Shown here piece by piece: positions 12,474 through 23,700 of a stretch of 64,000 bases of DNA (its first letter is position 1; each line of letters starts with the position of its first letter). The notes under the pieces are model-generated. The model did not search any database, was not told the DNA's origin, and was given only the letters and a program-made list of their open reading frames with translations. Source of the DNA: Calamus simplicifolius (Eukaryota; Streptophyta; Magnoliopsida; Arecales; Arecaceae); the NCBI GenBank assembly GCA_900491605.1, contig UESW01004772.1:327064-391063 (forward strand), read 5' to 3'. A program made the translations under genes and the position numbers.

Positions 12474-12850
12474 TGGAAAAGTTTTTGTACACAGCCTCCT
12501 GGGTAGCAAATTCTATATGAACTGCATCACTCCTTTTTATTGGTCCATATGAATCCTACATGGCTTAATGTGATTGGACGAGATGGGATAGTAGAGATGC
12601 GATCTTAAATTTTGAGTGTGACTTGCATTTAATTTTCTGTTAAGCTTTTTTTAAAAAATTTATGTATAGACCAAAGATGGTGCAGCACATTTTCTGAATG
12701 AGTGTCATAATATTATTAATGGATACCTTCGAAATTTTAAAGTAACTGATTAGAAAGCATCAAGTTGCTAGAATTGTTCGTGTTACTAAATTACAAAATA
12801 TCTTGCAATTTATACATTTAGGATGAACATGAACCACATAAATCTTAAAG
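12474..12850 (+). repeat. diverged direct repeat, copy 1
   Basis: About 375 bp, matching 13257-13620 with scattered substitutions and small indels. Shared landmarks include the TTTTTATTGGTCCATATGAA block, GATGCGATCTTAAATTTTGAG and ACAAAATATCTTGCAATTTA. No coding potential seen. Mechanism unknown. Confidence 0.8.
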
Positions 12851-13040
12851 AAATGCTTTTGATCCAACTTGTGCCATGGGAAATGTGGAAGAATGGTAGG
12901 ACCTTATGCCTGCATCCTTTAACCCTCTACCTCAACTCAACTAAACTCATCTAAGACTTTTTTTTCAACTATATTGGGTCGGCTACATGAATCTATTTTT
13001 TTCACCATGCTCTATTTAGGATTAAGTTAATATAAATTGG

Positions 13041-13260
13041 TATGCTTGGAATAAATATTGTACTAGACATGGAAGCGTGAAAGAATGGTTGGACTTTATG
13101 CATGATTTGTCGCTTTAATCGTAGGAACATGATTTATCATGTGAAATGTCTGCCTTATGTTTGGAATAAATATTGTGCTAGACATGGAAGCGTGAAAGAA
13201 TGGTTGGACTTTATGCATGATTTGTCGCTTTAATCGTAGGAGCATGATTTATCACGTGAA
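13041..13260 (+). repeat. 115-bp tandem duplication
   Basis: Two nearly identical units, starting at 13041 and 13156, each with GGAATAAATATTGT(A/G)CTAGACATGG, then GTGAAAGAATGGTTGGACTT and CGCTTTAATCGTAGGA. They lie between the two copies of the longer direct repeat. Confidence 0.85.
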
Positions 13261-13620
13261 AATTTTTGTACACTGCCTTCTATGCAACAAATTCTATATG
13301 GACTATATCATTCCTTTTTATTGGTCCATATGAATCCTACATGGCTTAACACAATGGGATAGCAGAGATGCGATCTTAAATTTTGAGCGTGACTTGCATT
13401 TAATTACTCGTTCAGCTTTTTTAAAAATTTATGTGATGGTGTAGCACAATTTTTTGAATGAGTGTCGTAATTTTATTAATGATACCTTCAAAATTTTAAA
13501 GTGACTGATTAGAAAGCATCAAAATTTGACTAGGACAAGTTGCTAGAATTGTTGTGTTACTAAATTACAAAATATCTTGCAATTTATACATCTAGGACGA
13601 ACATGAACCACACTCTTCTA
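13257..13620 (+). repeat. diverged direct repeat, copy 2
   Basis: Second copy of the repeat at 12474-12850, about 780 bp downstream. It shares the same block order and ends with AACATGAACCACA in both copies. Confidence 0.8.
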
Positions 13621-14035
13621 TAGGTCACACCCATCCTTCAATTGAAAAGAAAATGGCATGATCTAGCAGCACCTAATATGTTATTCTTTATTTTAGCTCA
13701 AAGCATGCTTGTCATTTAGAGACGTGGCCTTCTCCACCGCGGCAAGATAAGCTGCAACCATTCTCATGTGGTCCTCGCAGTGTACGTAGATCCTGGCAAT
13801 TTAGACGTGTGATGTGGATTTTCACAGTGCCCGCGTAGAAATTCTTCCAACTGTCACCCTACGCCCACGAGGAAAAGGACGATGATACTGTTGGAAGACA
13901 GCGGATGGGCGATGAATCTCTCCCCGATCTTCTTCCTCCAATATTTTTTCTACGCTTAACATCAGCCCTCTCGTCCTTCATTTGAAACTCGTGTCCATCA
14001 TGAAAACGCTAGCTCACACCCGAAAGGCAGCAATC
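13621..14035. other. unassigned sequence
   Basis: No gene, motif or repeat recognised. It borders the left end of the CACTA element. Confidence 0.4.
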
Positions 14036-14057
14036 ACGAGGCTTTTAAATTATTTCC

Positions 14058-14335
14058 CGACGCTTTTTTAGCGTCGGGATACAGTTTTTCGACGCTTTCT
14101 AAAGCGTTGGTAGAAAGGGGGTGGTTACGAAATTTGCCGACGCTTTGTGAAAGCGTCTGTAAAAATAAAAATGCCGACGCTTTAAAAAGCGTCGGTAATT
14201 TCGTTTTCGACGCTTTTTAAAGCGTTATATAAACCTGCCGACGCTTTTTGAAGTGCGCTTTTAAACAAACATTTAATTTATAACCTATCGACGCTATTAA
14301 AAACCTACCGACGCTATTAAAAGCGTCGGCATATT
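14058..14335. repeat. left subterminal hairpin cluster of CACTA element
   Basis: At least eight copies of CGACGCTTT or its complement AAAGCGTCGG, several as full palindromes such as GACGCTTTAAAAAGCGTC. In CACTA elements such subterminal repeats bind the transposase. Confidence 0.85.
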
Positions 14336-14355
14336 ACGGTCAATTTTTTTTAAAA

Positions 14356-14416
14356 AAAACTAAATTTACAAACATTTAAATTAAACCTGTATATTAAACC
14401 AAAATTAATGCAATTA
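14356..14416 (+). repeat. 60-bp direct repeat within CACTA element, copy 1
   Basis: Contains AACTAAATTTACAAACATTT followed by AAATTAAACCTGTATATTAA and ACCAAAATTAATGCAATTA. An identical stretch lies at 16111-16171. The two copies bracket about 1.7 kb of unrelated sequence (14417-16110). Confidence 0.85.
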
Positions 14417-16110
14417 TGCTATTAAAAGGTATATTAACGGTCAAGCTTCCTTCTGTAAGCAAATATGAACCAAATATAAAAGATTATTGTTTGTTAAGCT
14501 TAGTGCACTGCTTAAGTAGAGCCAAGTAACGGACTGCCAGGGTGTCTCCAACATGATATCAGAAGTTCTTTTTTTCTTTTTTTTTTATATATAACAAATA
14601 ATTTAATATGACAACAAGCGTTGCTTGTATGAATCTTCCACTTGCCGGGCAATAGTACAACAAAAATTGACAGTAAAAGTGACCTGGTCTTAAATCTGAT
14701 CGCCCCAAAAGCATCATCTATTTCCACATGTTTTCTTGGCATCATACTCCAGCCATTTGGTATCAAAGGTAATCAATCAGTATTCTTAAAAGAACAAATA
14801 TTAGGAACTGACAACAAATTGTCATATGCTTGAGAGGACCGGACAGATGATAAGAACCACCCATAAAAGAGAGATAAAAATATTCTTTTGACAAAATATT
14901 GACATTAGAGGAATTCTACACCCACTTAACAACTAGCCACAAGATATTGATGTTACCTGAGCATGACAAGTAATTGCTCTTAACCATCGGTAATTCAAAA
15001 TTCCTTGTTGGACTTTAGAACAATCTCATGCACAAATATTTGCTTTACAAAACCTACTGAAGCTTAACCCGAGCCAAGGCCTGACCTGAAACTCAACTGC
15101 ACCAATATACAGCAACTCATTTGATCCACAAATTAAACTAATAAAATTAATTTCTAATTTTTTTAAATATTTGCATAAAAACAAAGAACACCTAAATTCT
15201 TGCACTTAATTACTAAAAAAAAATCTACTAGTTATTTTTATCCAATTGATAAAAAATATAATATAAAATTTAAAAGGCATTTCATATTTCAAAACATTAC
15301 AACCGAACTCAAGGCAAGATTCAAACAAGTGATACAATGATTTAGATCTTCAGTCTTGAACTTTGAACCAAATCCGAGTTAAGCCGAACAACAGTGAGTA
15401 AGCATCTTGATTTTTCTTTCTTTTTTTTTTTTTTTTTTGCATTCTAACTTTAAATTTAAATCCAAGCTAAATTAGCTCGAATGATTCGAATTCAGGCTGA
15501 TCTGATGGGCTGCAGGTGAGTCCTAACCTACTTCTAGCCCTATTTAAACATTGGAGAACACACAGTGGGGTAAGGGATGAGGAAGAAATTGTTACATAAC
15601 TCTCAACAACATGCCTAACTGGAATTAGAGGTTTGGTGCAGTCTGAATGTTCATCCGACACCTACCCATCCCATAATTCAACTTGAAAAAACCTACTAGC
15701 CAAGTTCGTCAATTTCCATGTCAGAAATCATAAAGAATTCAATCACATTAGGAAATTAACAACAAACCTGAGGACCAGGAAGTAGGAAACCAGTACTCGG
15801 AAGGAAGAATATCAGAACAGAACCTTTGGATGTAACAAATATAGGAAATTTCCCTTTCTAACAAAAAACAGAATAGTTTCAAGCTTTCCACAAAAACTGT
15901 GTACAAACCAATCGACCAAAACAAATAATTATTACATTTCAATGTGCAGGAGAATTAGAATTCACAAGATCTCAATTCTTGCATTATTTTTTGTTTCAGC
16001 AACATAAATCACAGAAAGTTCCCTAAATTTAACTGAGAAGTTAATGTATATTAAACTAAATTTTAAATTTGTTAAACTAAATTTACAAATTTAACTGAGA
16101 AGTAAATTTG
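14417..16110. other. 1.7-kb segment inside CACTA element, origin unknown
   Basis: Bracketed by a 60-bp duplication, so it looks inserted or copied in during gap repair. The open frame at 14512-14766 on minus has no recognisable domain. Nothing else identifiable is seen. Confidence 0.5.
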
Positions 16111-16171
16111 TTAAACTAAATTTACAAACATTTAAATTAAACCTGTATATTAAACCAAAATTAATGCAATT
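16111..16171 (+). repeat. 60-bp direct repeat within CACTA element, copy 2
   Basis: Second copy of the 14356-14416 sequence. Just upstream, a shorter unit with GTTAAACTAAATTTACAAA is itself repeated. Confidence 0.85.
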
Positions 16172-16330
16172 AATAACCACATTGCTTACATTAATTCCAA
16201 ATTACATTTCATGCATTCTTAAAATCACATTGCATACATTTCATTGCATCAACTAAGAGAGTTACAAGTTAAAGTTTAACAAAATTTAAAAATACATAAA
16301 ATGGAAGATCTAAAATAAAAGTAGGTGAGG

Positions 16331-17060
16331 TCAATGATCTGTAGGAGGAAGATCGTCACCCTGTCCGCTCCGATCTGATGCTCCAGGAGCCTATAAGAAT
16401 AATTAAAAAAATTTAATTTGCTTAACTATCAATTACAATATATTAGATAAATAATTGATATAATATAAGAATATATATTTAATAATAATATATATATATA
16501 TACCTGGTATGGAACAAACATGTGTACGATAGATGTAAGCCGCTCAATGTGCTCTCTCATAGAATCCATCGCTGCTCTATCGGTGGTACTCCTCTGTCGA
16601 AACTCCTCCATCTCTGCTCTATCATCGGTACTCTTCCGTCGCATCTCCTCCATCTCATGCTGAAGTCTGCGAACATCTGCAGAGTCTGCAGCAACACGTT
16701 CATTTCTATTCATCTCAGATAACTGAGTGGGGGTGACTCCAACTCCATAACCCCTCACTCGACCATAGCGCTCCGGTCCCATCAACTTCGTAAACACATC
16801 GGCCTCAATACGACTACTCTGTATAGAGTCATCAACATGCTCAGCAATAAGAGTTGTAGCTCTTTCCTGTATTAATTTAAAAAAATTAGTTATTATATGG
16901 TCTAATAATAAAATCAAATTAAAATCATTGCATAAAATAAATTGTAATAAATAATTACATATAAGTCCCTTGACTCATCTCGGACAAAAGTGCCATCACG
17001 GTGAATATGAGTCATTCGGTAAAACTCCACCTCACCAGGTTTCCGTCCATGCTCATCCAT
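16331..17060 (-). CDS. Ptta/En/Spm plant CACTA protein, C-terminal exons
   Basis: Three exons on minus read in one frame without stops: 17060-16959, 16866-16504, 16390-16331, ending at TGA 16333-16331. All junctions are GT-AG. The product has the ERATTLIAEHVDDSI...FTKLMGPERYGRVRGYG block known from the plant 'putative plant transposase, Ptta/En/Spm family' proteins. It is followed by a charged coiled-coil-like tail (RRLQHEMEEMRRKS repeats). In CACTA elements this is the accessory (TNPA-like or ORF1) protein, thought to bind subterminal repeats. Upstream exons are not identified, so the gene is partial here. The first exon may be internal, its ATG being part of a longer frame. The intact frame shows recent decay at most. 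Confidence 0.8.
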
Positions 17061-17686
17061 CTACAAGAAATATTATATTTTTGTAAAACTAAATTTGATA
17101 TTGATAAAACTAAGTTGTCCGTTCATGCATTTATACCTACATACACACATTGTTCGTGTCGATGTAAAAGCATGTGAAACATTGCTAAAGATTGGAGAAG
17201 ACGGAGACTAAACTGAAAATTACATCAAAATTAATCTCAATAAGTGAATGCTTAATTCCTTAGATTACTGATCTACCACATGCAGTGCCAATATTTATTA
17301 TCAAATAAGCAGTTTAAATGGCTCTTTTATTATATGGTTTAAATGGCTCACAATGATGCTGTCAGTGTGTGAGATGACATTATTTCCCTAAACTGATTAG
17401 CATCGGTTCTTCTTCATAACTACTCTTGTGTAAGCTGGGTGTATCTCTACAATAAGAGAAATCCTGTCTTTCCCATTCTTTTCATCAGTTTCCTTTATAT
17501 GAGCTGCTTAGTTAAGTGTAAAATGTTGGTGCTTGTATCATGAAGTGCTTGTTATGAAGACAAGTTTTGATGCCACTTTTCCCCTCTTGAAGTGCCATTT
17601 TCATTTTTAACTCTCATGTGTTTTCCTATCATTCATAAGCTGGAGTTGCTGGGGCCTAATTGTCTTGCTCTCTTATGTGTTACCAG

Positions 17687-18385
17687 CAAGAATGTGAGGA
17701 GCTGGCAAGGAAGGTGGCTGAACTGAACAGTGAAAATAGTGCACTAACCATAGAACTTGAAAATCTCAAGAAATTCTGCAGGGATCTTAAAGCAGAAAAT
17801 GAATCATTAGAGGTTAGCTAATTTTCTTTTTGGTCTTCTTTTACTTTTTTGACGTCAGACTAGATTATTATTTCCATTTATCACTATCTGTTATCTCTTG
17901 GAAAGAATTCTTTAGTCTGCAGGACTATTATCATGCTTTAGTATTGCTGTAATATTAACTGCAGTGAATAATTGAAATCTTATCTTAATGCCACTGGAAG
18001 AATTGTCAAAATGTCTCTGCATCTCTTCTAAATGTGGATCATGACATGCTGGTCATTCTTTCAAACTCAGCTGTCCCACTATAATTTTTCTTTAGAAAAC
18101 CATGCTTCTTCTGGTTTCCCTTGTTATGATTTCTTGTGTTGGAATCATCCAATCTCGCCTCCTCATTGTCATTATTTTAACAGAATTTTCACTGATTTTT
18201 AGAATAATTTGTTAATCTAAACCTATTTATTGCAATAGGCAGGCTTGACTCGCTTCTATGGGGCTGGTGTGGCTTCTGCTTTAGGCATCAAAGTTGAGTC
18301 ATCAACAATGACACCAATTGATGGCGACAGCGGTGGCCAGGTTCATCAAAGTCCAGTTGATTCCAATCAGAACACTGGGAAGTGA
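17687..18385 (+). pseudogene. captured bZIP transcription factor fragment (leucine zipper and C-terminus)
   Basis: Two exons, 17687-17812 and 18239-18385, joined by a GT-AG intron in phase 0, encode 90 residues and end at TGA. The first exon is a leucine zipper: Leu at fragment residues 6, 13, 20, 27, 34 and 41, with ECEELARKVAELNSEN typical of G-box-binding factor bZIPs. The second exon is a Gly/Ser-rich C-terminus. The DNA-binding basic region is missing. It lies between the two CACTA ends on the strand opposite the element's own gene, so capture by the transposon is inferred. About 500 bp of apparent 3' UTR (to about 18890) came with it. It could instead be the 3' end of a split host gene. 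Confidence 0.75.
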
Positions 18386-19732
18386 TAAACTGGCCCTGGC
18401 AATCCTAAATCAACTTCGAGATGAATTTAAACCTTTTATTCCTTAACCATCATCCTACGAGACTTGACACTTTTTTGGGCAAGGAGGATGTTTGTAAAGC
18501 TGCCAACATAAATAGGTAAAAGAAACTTGAGCTTTCAAGTCTATCAAGTCTATTGATGTAGCAATTTTTTATAGCTCTAGATTAAGGATTTTTTTCCTGA
18601 CAACTTTACTAATTATGATTACTAAATGTTAATTCTGATGAAAGAGAAACAACCCCTCTCGTGTGTGTGGTCCTGTCGTTGGGGGGGGAGGAAGCTTTTC
18701 TGCTTGTTTTGTGGTTCTCTTTTGTTGTAAGGAAATCTTGTATCTAATCTTGCCTATGCTTTTGTTTGAACCGGCGTTGCTCCCAGGTTTTTGGTACAAA
18801 CAACTAGGAGGCATGGCCAACAGAGTAGTTGGCACTGTGGTAGTTGTCTGAAAATGTGTAATTTTTCTTTTATCTTATAATCTTAATGAAGACAGATGCA
18901 TATATTTTTTATTTAAAAAAAATAAAAAATGCAGCAGATATATTGATTTTGCAGAATTTGACTGCAATCAAACAAGATGTACTATAGCAATGTGGCTGAC
19001 CTTAAAGCACCATTCAACATTGAGCCATGAAAACAAACACAGCATTCAACAAGAAAGGGCAAAAGTGACACACAATGACCCTGCCTGACTGTTTCTGATT
19101 TCATTACCAGTGCTAGTCCTGACACATGAGGAGGAATCACTATGTGCACTGCTTAATCACGACAAATAAAGACTCTAATAGAAAAGATCATTCTCAACAA
19201 GCAGTTGTCAACTAACAAATAGAAAGGAGAGCAAGCAACAATAACAACTAATAACAAACAAAACCCAGATCACTCTCAATTGAGATGCTGTACCGTTAAT
19301 GTCAATCTAAGAAAGATGGTTCCTTTTGCAATATTAGGATTGGCTGCAAAAATTGGCAAAGAAACACTATTAAGATTAGGAGTTCTTGTAATCAAATGCA
19401 GAGACACCTTGGGTGATGCTGGATACAACAACTAGATGTTTGGCAATGCTGGATGCAACAATAAATGATTGTGGAGAAAGACTTGTATGAGACCAAAAAC
19501 AACACAAGCAAGGCTACAAAAGCATGCCTCATCCCTTAATTGGCATATGTATTATTTTGTCTTGATTCTTGAAAGATTTCGAGCTTGCCCAAAATCAGTA
19601 GTCATGTTGAAGTGAACAGATCAAAAGTAGTTATCTAAAAAAGAAAAAAAACGTCTTCTCTTCTTTTATTTTCTTCTTTTTCTTTTAAATTTGTATAATA
19701 ATTATATTATAACACAGTCATAATATTTCTCA

Positions 19733-19840
19733 GTACAGGGCTGGTGCAACCCTCCCCTGCAGCACTTTGACTTCTCTCAGCCTGCGTTCCAGCGCATTGC
19801 TCAGTACAAGGCTGGCATTGTGCCTGTTGCTTATAGAAGG
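19733..19840 (+). pseudogene. captured expansin gene fragment
   Basis: Thirty-six codons in frame read GWCNPPLQHFDFSQPAF and then IAQYKAGIVPVAYRR, the conserved alpha-expansin block just before the second domain. Homology stops at AGAAG|GTGGGG, a possible splice donor, and upstream at a CAG. No other expansin exon is seen nearby, so it is an isolated fragment inside the CACTA element. Expansins loosen cell walls; this piece alone has no such activity. Confidence 0.85.
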
Positions 19841-20419
19841 TGGGGCACATTTGATTTTGTGATGCATGTTTATACTTTTTTAATGAAACATGTTTGCTGC
19901 TTCTTTTTCTAATTCTTCTATGTCGCTAGTTCTATATATAATTGCAATCATGTGTATTTTGTTAGTCCCCGGCCTGCCAGAATCAGATCTTTTATAAAAT
20001 ATTTTCTTAATATTGGATGTAGGTTTCTTAAGTTCTCATTATTTGTTGTAGCAACTTGTCTTTGGTTTTTTTTTTCATGTCTAATATCAACAGGATCCGA
20101 TGTATATTAGCATATTGCTCTTTGAGCTTGTCATGTATATTTTCATAAAAAATGAGTGATCTTGTGGTGGGTCAGCTTCAAAATTATATATATATATTAA
20201 TAGTTCACATCATTTCGGATTGTCTATTATTCATAAAAAATGAGATACGGACTGACCAACTGTCACATGTTACAAGAACATCAGCAACACCTTGTGGGTC
20301 AGCCTTCTACTTTTTTACTTCCTGCTAGTGCCAAGTACCTTTCTACTTCTCTTCACCACATTTTATGCCTACTCTTTAGTTTTGTCTCATTCCTAGAACT
20401 TATTCATCGATTCATGTTT

Positions 20420-20955
20420 TAGGTGCAATTGCAGTGGAAAACTCACCTAGGATGTTTGTAGTTGGCTGTCCCTTATGGTAGGTGTCCTAAAAGTTCAACC
20501 AGAAATGTCTTTGTCAAGCAGCTCAGACAAGCTGGAGATGGCAAACCTTGTTCTGCTGCCCTGCCTCTTAATGTAAAATCAAAACAGGATGCCAAAGCCT
20601 TTTTTGAACCAGTCAAGCTGGCACATAGTTATAATATGAAGAACATGTCTAGCAATCTAAAATGGCCAGCCAGGAAAGAGCCTGGAAGAGGGCTACCCCC
20701 TGATCTTCATCTCATTGCATACTGGTCTCTTTTACCAAAAGAAAAGGGCACATATAAGAAAGATATCAGGAATATTCTAGAGATATGCCATCTTTGTCCT
20801 GTTAAAGTTTCAGAAGAAGCTTTTATTACTGGATATATAGCTTGAAAGTTGGGCAAGAGATATGTAGGTTATGACTTGAAAGAGTATTCAAAAACAAAAT
20901 CAGTACAGGAATTACGCTTCCTCTTCCTTATTCAAAGAGCTCTAGCTGTAGCATA
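20420..20955 (+). pseudogene. unrecognised coding-like fragment in CACTA element
   Basis: An open frame of 127 codons (20462-20845) ends at a TGA in ...FITGYIA. The same frame then reads on as KLGKRYVGYDLKEYS to a TAA at about 20955, so the TGA looks like a mutated Trp codon. Composition (Lys, Pro, Leu rich, no low complexity) looks like real protein. I do not recognise the family. It may be a third captured host fragment. Confidence 0.4.
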
Positions 20956-21659
20956 AATTGCAATTTTAGAATGTGATTTTTATGGCTTGTTTCCAAAAAC
21001 TATCGAAGATCTTGTGTTTTATATACTTATTTGCCTCAGCCTCTAAGATCTGCATGATTGTAAACCATCCAATAATGGTTCTTTCCTACCAACCACTGAT
21101 TGATGAAATTATTGGTGTTACTTACATTCTCTCAACAAATGAATTCTTATTACAATTGACTCAAATGCAACGATAGGAAGTCTCAGACCAGGGATTGAAA
21201 TAACCATCCATACCCACCACATCTATTATACAATTCACATTAGCTAGTTATCTGCATGATAGGGAGGTATGTGCATTTGTATCATGCATTGATAATATCA
21301 TGTTGATACACACTGAAACAGATATAGTAGAATGGGCCTATAACTTACTTTTTCACTTTAGCATGTTCCTTACCATCCTGAATAGCTTCTTTTTCGGTAA
21401 AAAATGTATGCAGCCATTCCCAACTAATCTTTTTCCGTACACTTATTTATCATAAAGGTTTCTCCTCACCCAGGACATCAAATGACCTTGCGCTAGATCC
21501 ATAAATCTAGTACAACCAGCAAGCCTTGATTGTCCCATGTAAACTTAGAACAGACTAGAAAATATGCAATAATTGGAGTTACTGATCATGACCCAGCAAG
21601 ACTAGAAAACTTAGAACGAATACACTTACCAGTCAAACAAATACACTTACCAGTCAAAT

Positions 21660-22440
21660 AAGCTCAGGCTAATTCAATTTGGTTCAGCCTAGTTTGATTA
21701 GGCTCTTCAACAGAGGCCGCTGGTAGCACCGGTTGAAGAGGGTGGCTGCACGGAGACGGCCAGGGTCGTGGCAGCAACAAACAACGATCACTTGGTGGCC
21801 ACCACGATGAGGAGGGACTGGCCACAAGCACAAGCCAACAGGATAGAGCTTTGGCTTGCCTCTTGGTGGCGCCGATCAACAGCGGCCGCTGGAGTGAGTT
21901 GAGCGCGATGCTCGAATGGTCGATCGGTCGTCTCTTGATCAGTAAACCAAAGCAACATATTCCAACGGCTTACCTAGTTGCAGGTGTCGATCGTCGGAGA
22001 GGGAGGAAATGGACGGCTACAGTATTTTCCAGTGGCTCTCCACTAGGTGGCGTCCCCAGGTGCAGTTCTGATCGTCGGCAGCAGCGAGCAGAGTGAGTGC
22101 GATAGGGGATCTAGGAAGGAGAGGAAGACTCGGCAGCTACAGTGCTTTGGCCGGAGGCTCTCGGGCTAGGGCTCTGGTGAGGAGGAGGGGGGGAGAGGGG
22201 CTGCGGGTGGGGAGGATCTCGGGCTAGGGCTCTGTGGGGAGGAGGTGGGGAGAGGGGCTGCCACGGTTAGAAGAAATATAGGGCGGCGAGTGATGAGGAT
22301 CTCGGGCTAGGGCTCCGGTGGGGAGGAGGAGAGGAGGGGGGCTGCGGCGGTTCCATGATTAGGGCTAGGGCAATCTGAGGCTAAGGCGGCGGCGGGGGGG
22401 GGGGGGAAGGATAAATCCCGAGAGAGAGAGAGAGAGAGAG
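21660..22440. other. GC-rich leader region of CACTA element with internal repeats
   Basis: Sharp rise in GC near the right end. The block CTCGGGCTAGGGCTC(T/C) recurs three times (about 22157, 22217, 22301), each followed by GGGGAGGAGG-type purine tracts. In CACTA elements such sequence lies between the terminus and the first exon. Open frames here are probably not coding. Confidence 0.5.
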
Positions 22441-22710
22441 AGGGGGGGCCGTGACAAATGTAATTAGGGTAAATTGTTCCGACGCTTTAAAAAGCGTCGG
22501 CAGGCTTAAATCCCGGGAGAGAGAGAGAGAGGGGGGGGAACGTGACTAATTTAATTAGGGTAAATCGTTCTGACGCTTTAAAAAGCGTCGGCAGGCTTAA
22601 ATCCTGAGAGAGAGAGAGAGAGAGGGGGGGGGGGGGCGTGACTAATTTAATTAGGGAAAATCGTTCGACGCTTTAAAAAGCGTCGGCAGGCTTACTAAAT
22701 TCCCCATGCT
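22420..22710. repeat. three tandem (GA)n + CGACGC-hairpin units at CACTA right end
   Basis: Units repeat at 91 and 96 bp (GTGAC at 22451, 22542, 22638). Each has a (GA)n tract, a G-run, GTGACTAATTTAATTAGGG and GACGCTTTAAAAAGCGTCGG. This is the right subterminal region. Confidence 0.85.
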
Positions 22711-22759
22711 TTCCCCAAGTGCCGGCAAAAAAGGGTTGCTATATTTAATTTTAAAGTAG

Positions 22760-23615
22760 TGTAGGCTGCCCCCTCCAAACTGCTTTCGTTTAACAGTTGG
22801 CCGAGCTATTATTATACATCGGCTGATCGAGCTATTATCATACCCCCGTAGGCCGAGCTATTACCACTGAACCATCCTGCGCTTCGGTAGGCCGGGCCTC
22901 ATTATACCTCGAATAACCGAGCCATTCGGTGTCTCAAAAAGGCCGAACTATCCCATACCTCGGTAAATTGAGTCTCATCATACTTCGACAGATTTAGTCA
23001 TCTTCTATACCTCGGTCCGACCGAGGTGCTCAAGCACCTCTGCGGAATACACTTAAATTAACAAGATTCCAAATAGAAAATCGTACCTACGCTACCAGAA
23101 ATGGCTTAGAGCCTATGTAGTTGCTGAATCTTGAAGCACCGTCTGCTCTTCTGGCCGTTGATCCTCTAATCAACCAGATACGGATCCTACCAGCCCTGTG
23201 ACAGCCTGATTCGAATCAGTTTCGAATCCCAACAACTTTCAGACCCTCTATGACGTGTCCAAGGAATTAGGTGATCACCTATAAATATTACAGCCTCAAA
23301 TCCCCTCAGACACGATATTCTACACACTCAAGACACCTCTCTTTCACTCACTCACACGCTCAGAAAAACTCCATTAGAGCTCAGACAGAGCTCCTAGCAC
23401 CACCCTTAGAGGAACTCTTCTTCGGGGATCATTCTACTCATTTGTCTGCTTGCTGTGAATCTCCACTGACTTGGGCATCGGAGGGTCTTCCGCAAAGGGC
23501 ACCCTCCCAAACCACCCTCTGCTAGAGGACTATTTTGTAGGTCCCGGCCAGGAGTCGGGCCCGGATTCGAAGCCCCAACAGCACCCGAGTCAGAGAACGG
23601 ATTTCTGCGGCAACA
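22760..23615 (+). repeat. 5' LTR of Tat element 1
   Basis: It ends GCAACA directly before GATTGGCACTAGAGG, exactly as the LTR/primer-site junction of the second Tat element does. TATAAATA at 23280-23287 supplies a promoter. The left half (22790-23040) holds repeated CCTCGGTAGGCCGAGCTATT-type units. The left end is approximate; TGTAGGCTGCC at 22760 abuts the CACTA terminus. Confidence 0.65.
23280..23287 (+). promoter_or_regulatory. TATA box of Tat 1 LTR
   Basis: CCTATAAATATTACAG, placed so that R would begin near 23310. Confidence 0.65.
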
Positions 23616-23617
23616 GA

Positions 23618-23634
23618 TTGGCACTAGAGGAAGG
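23618..23634 (+). other. candidate primer binding site of Tat 1
   Basis: TTGGCACTAGAGGAAGG follows the LTR end by 2 bp. The second Tat element has the related TTGGTGCGCCAGGAAGG at the same place. The tRNA was not identified. Confidence 0.55.
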
Positions 23635-23700
23635 GCCGCAAGTCCTGTAAACTTGTATTCTAGGAGACAAGGATCCATATCGAAAGAAAAATCCTCTAAT

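Larger units (their letters stand above)
14036..22761 (-). mobile_element. CACTA (En/Spm) transposon with captured host gene pieces
   Basis: Both ends carry clusters of the subterminal hairpin CGACGCTTTTAAAGCGTCGG (left 14058-14335, right 22475-22710). The right end finishes ...AAAGTAGTG, the complement of CACTACTTT, at 22761. The interior holds a Ptta/En/Spm plant ORF on the minus strand, as CACTA elements do, so the element reads leftward. The left end is less certain: CACGAGGCTTTTAAATTAT at about 14036 resembles a decayed terminus, and no matching 3-bp duplication was found. I did not find a CACTA transposase (TPase) gene, so it is probably non-autonomous. Confidence 0.75.

Noticed and set aside
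13640..14036. Left end of CACTA placed further left
   Set aside because: No CACTAC motif or CGACGC hairpins occur there.
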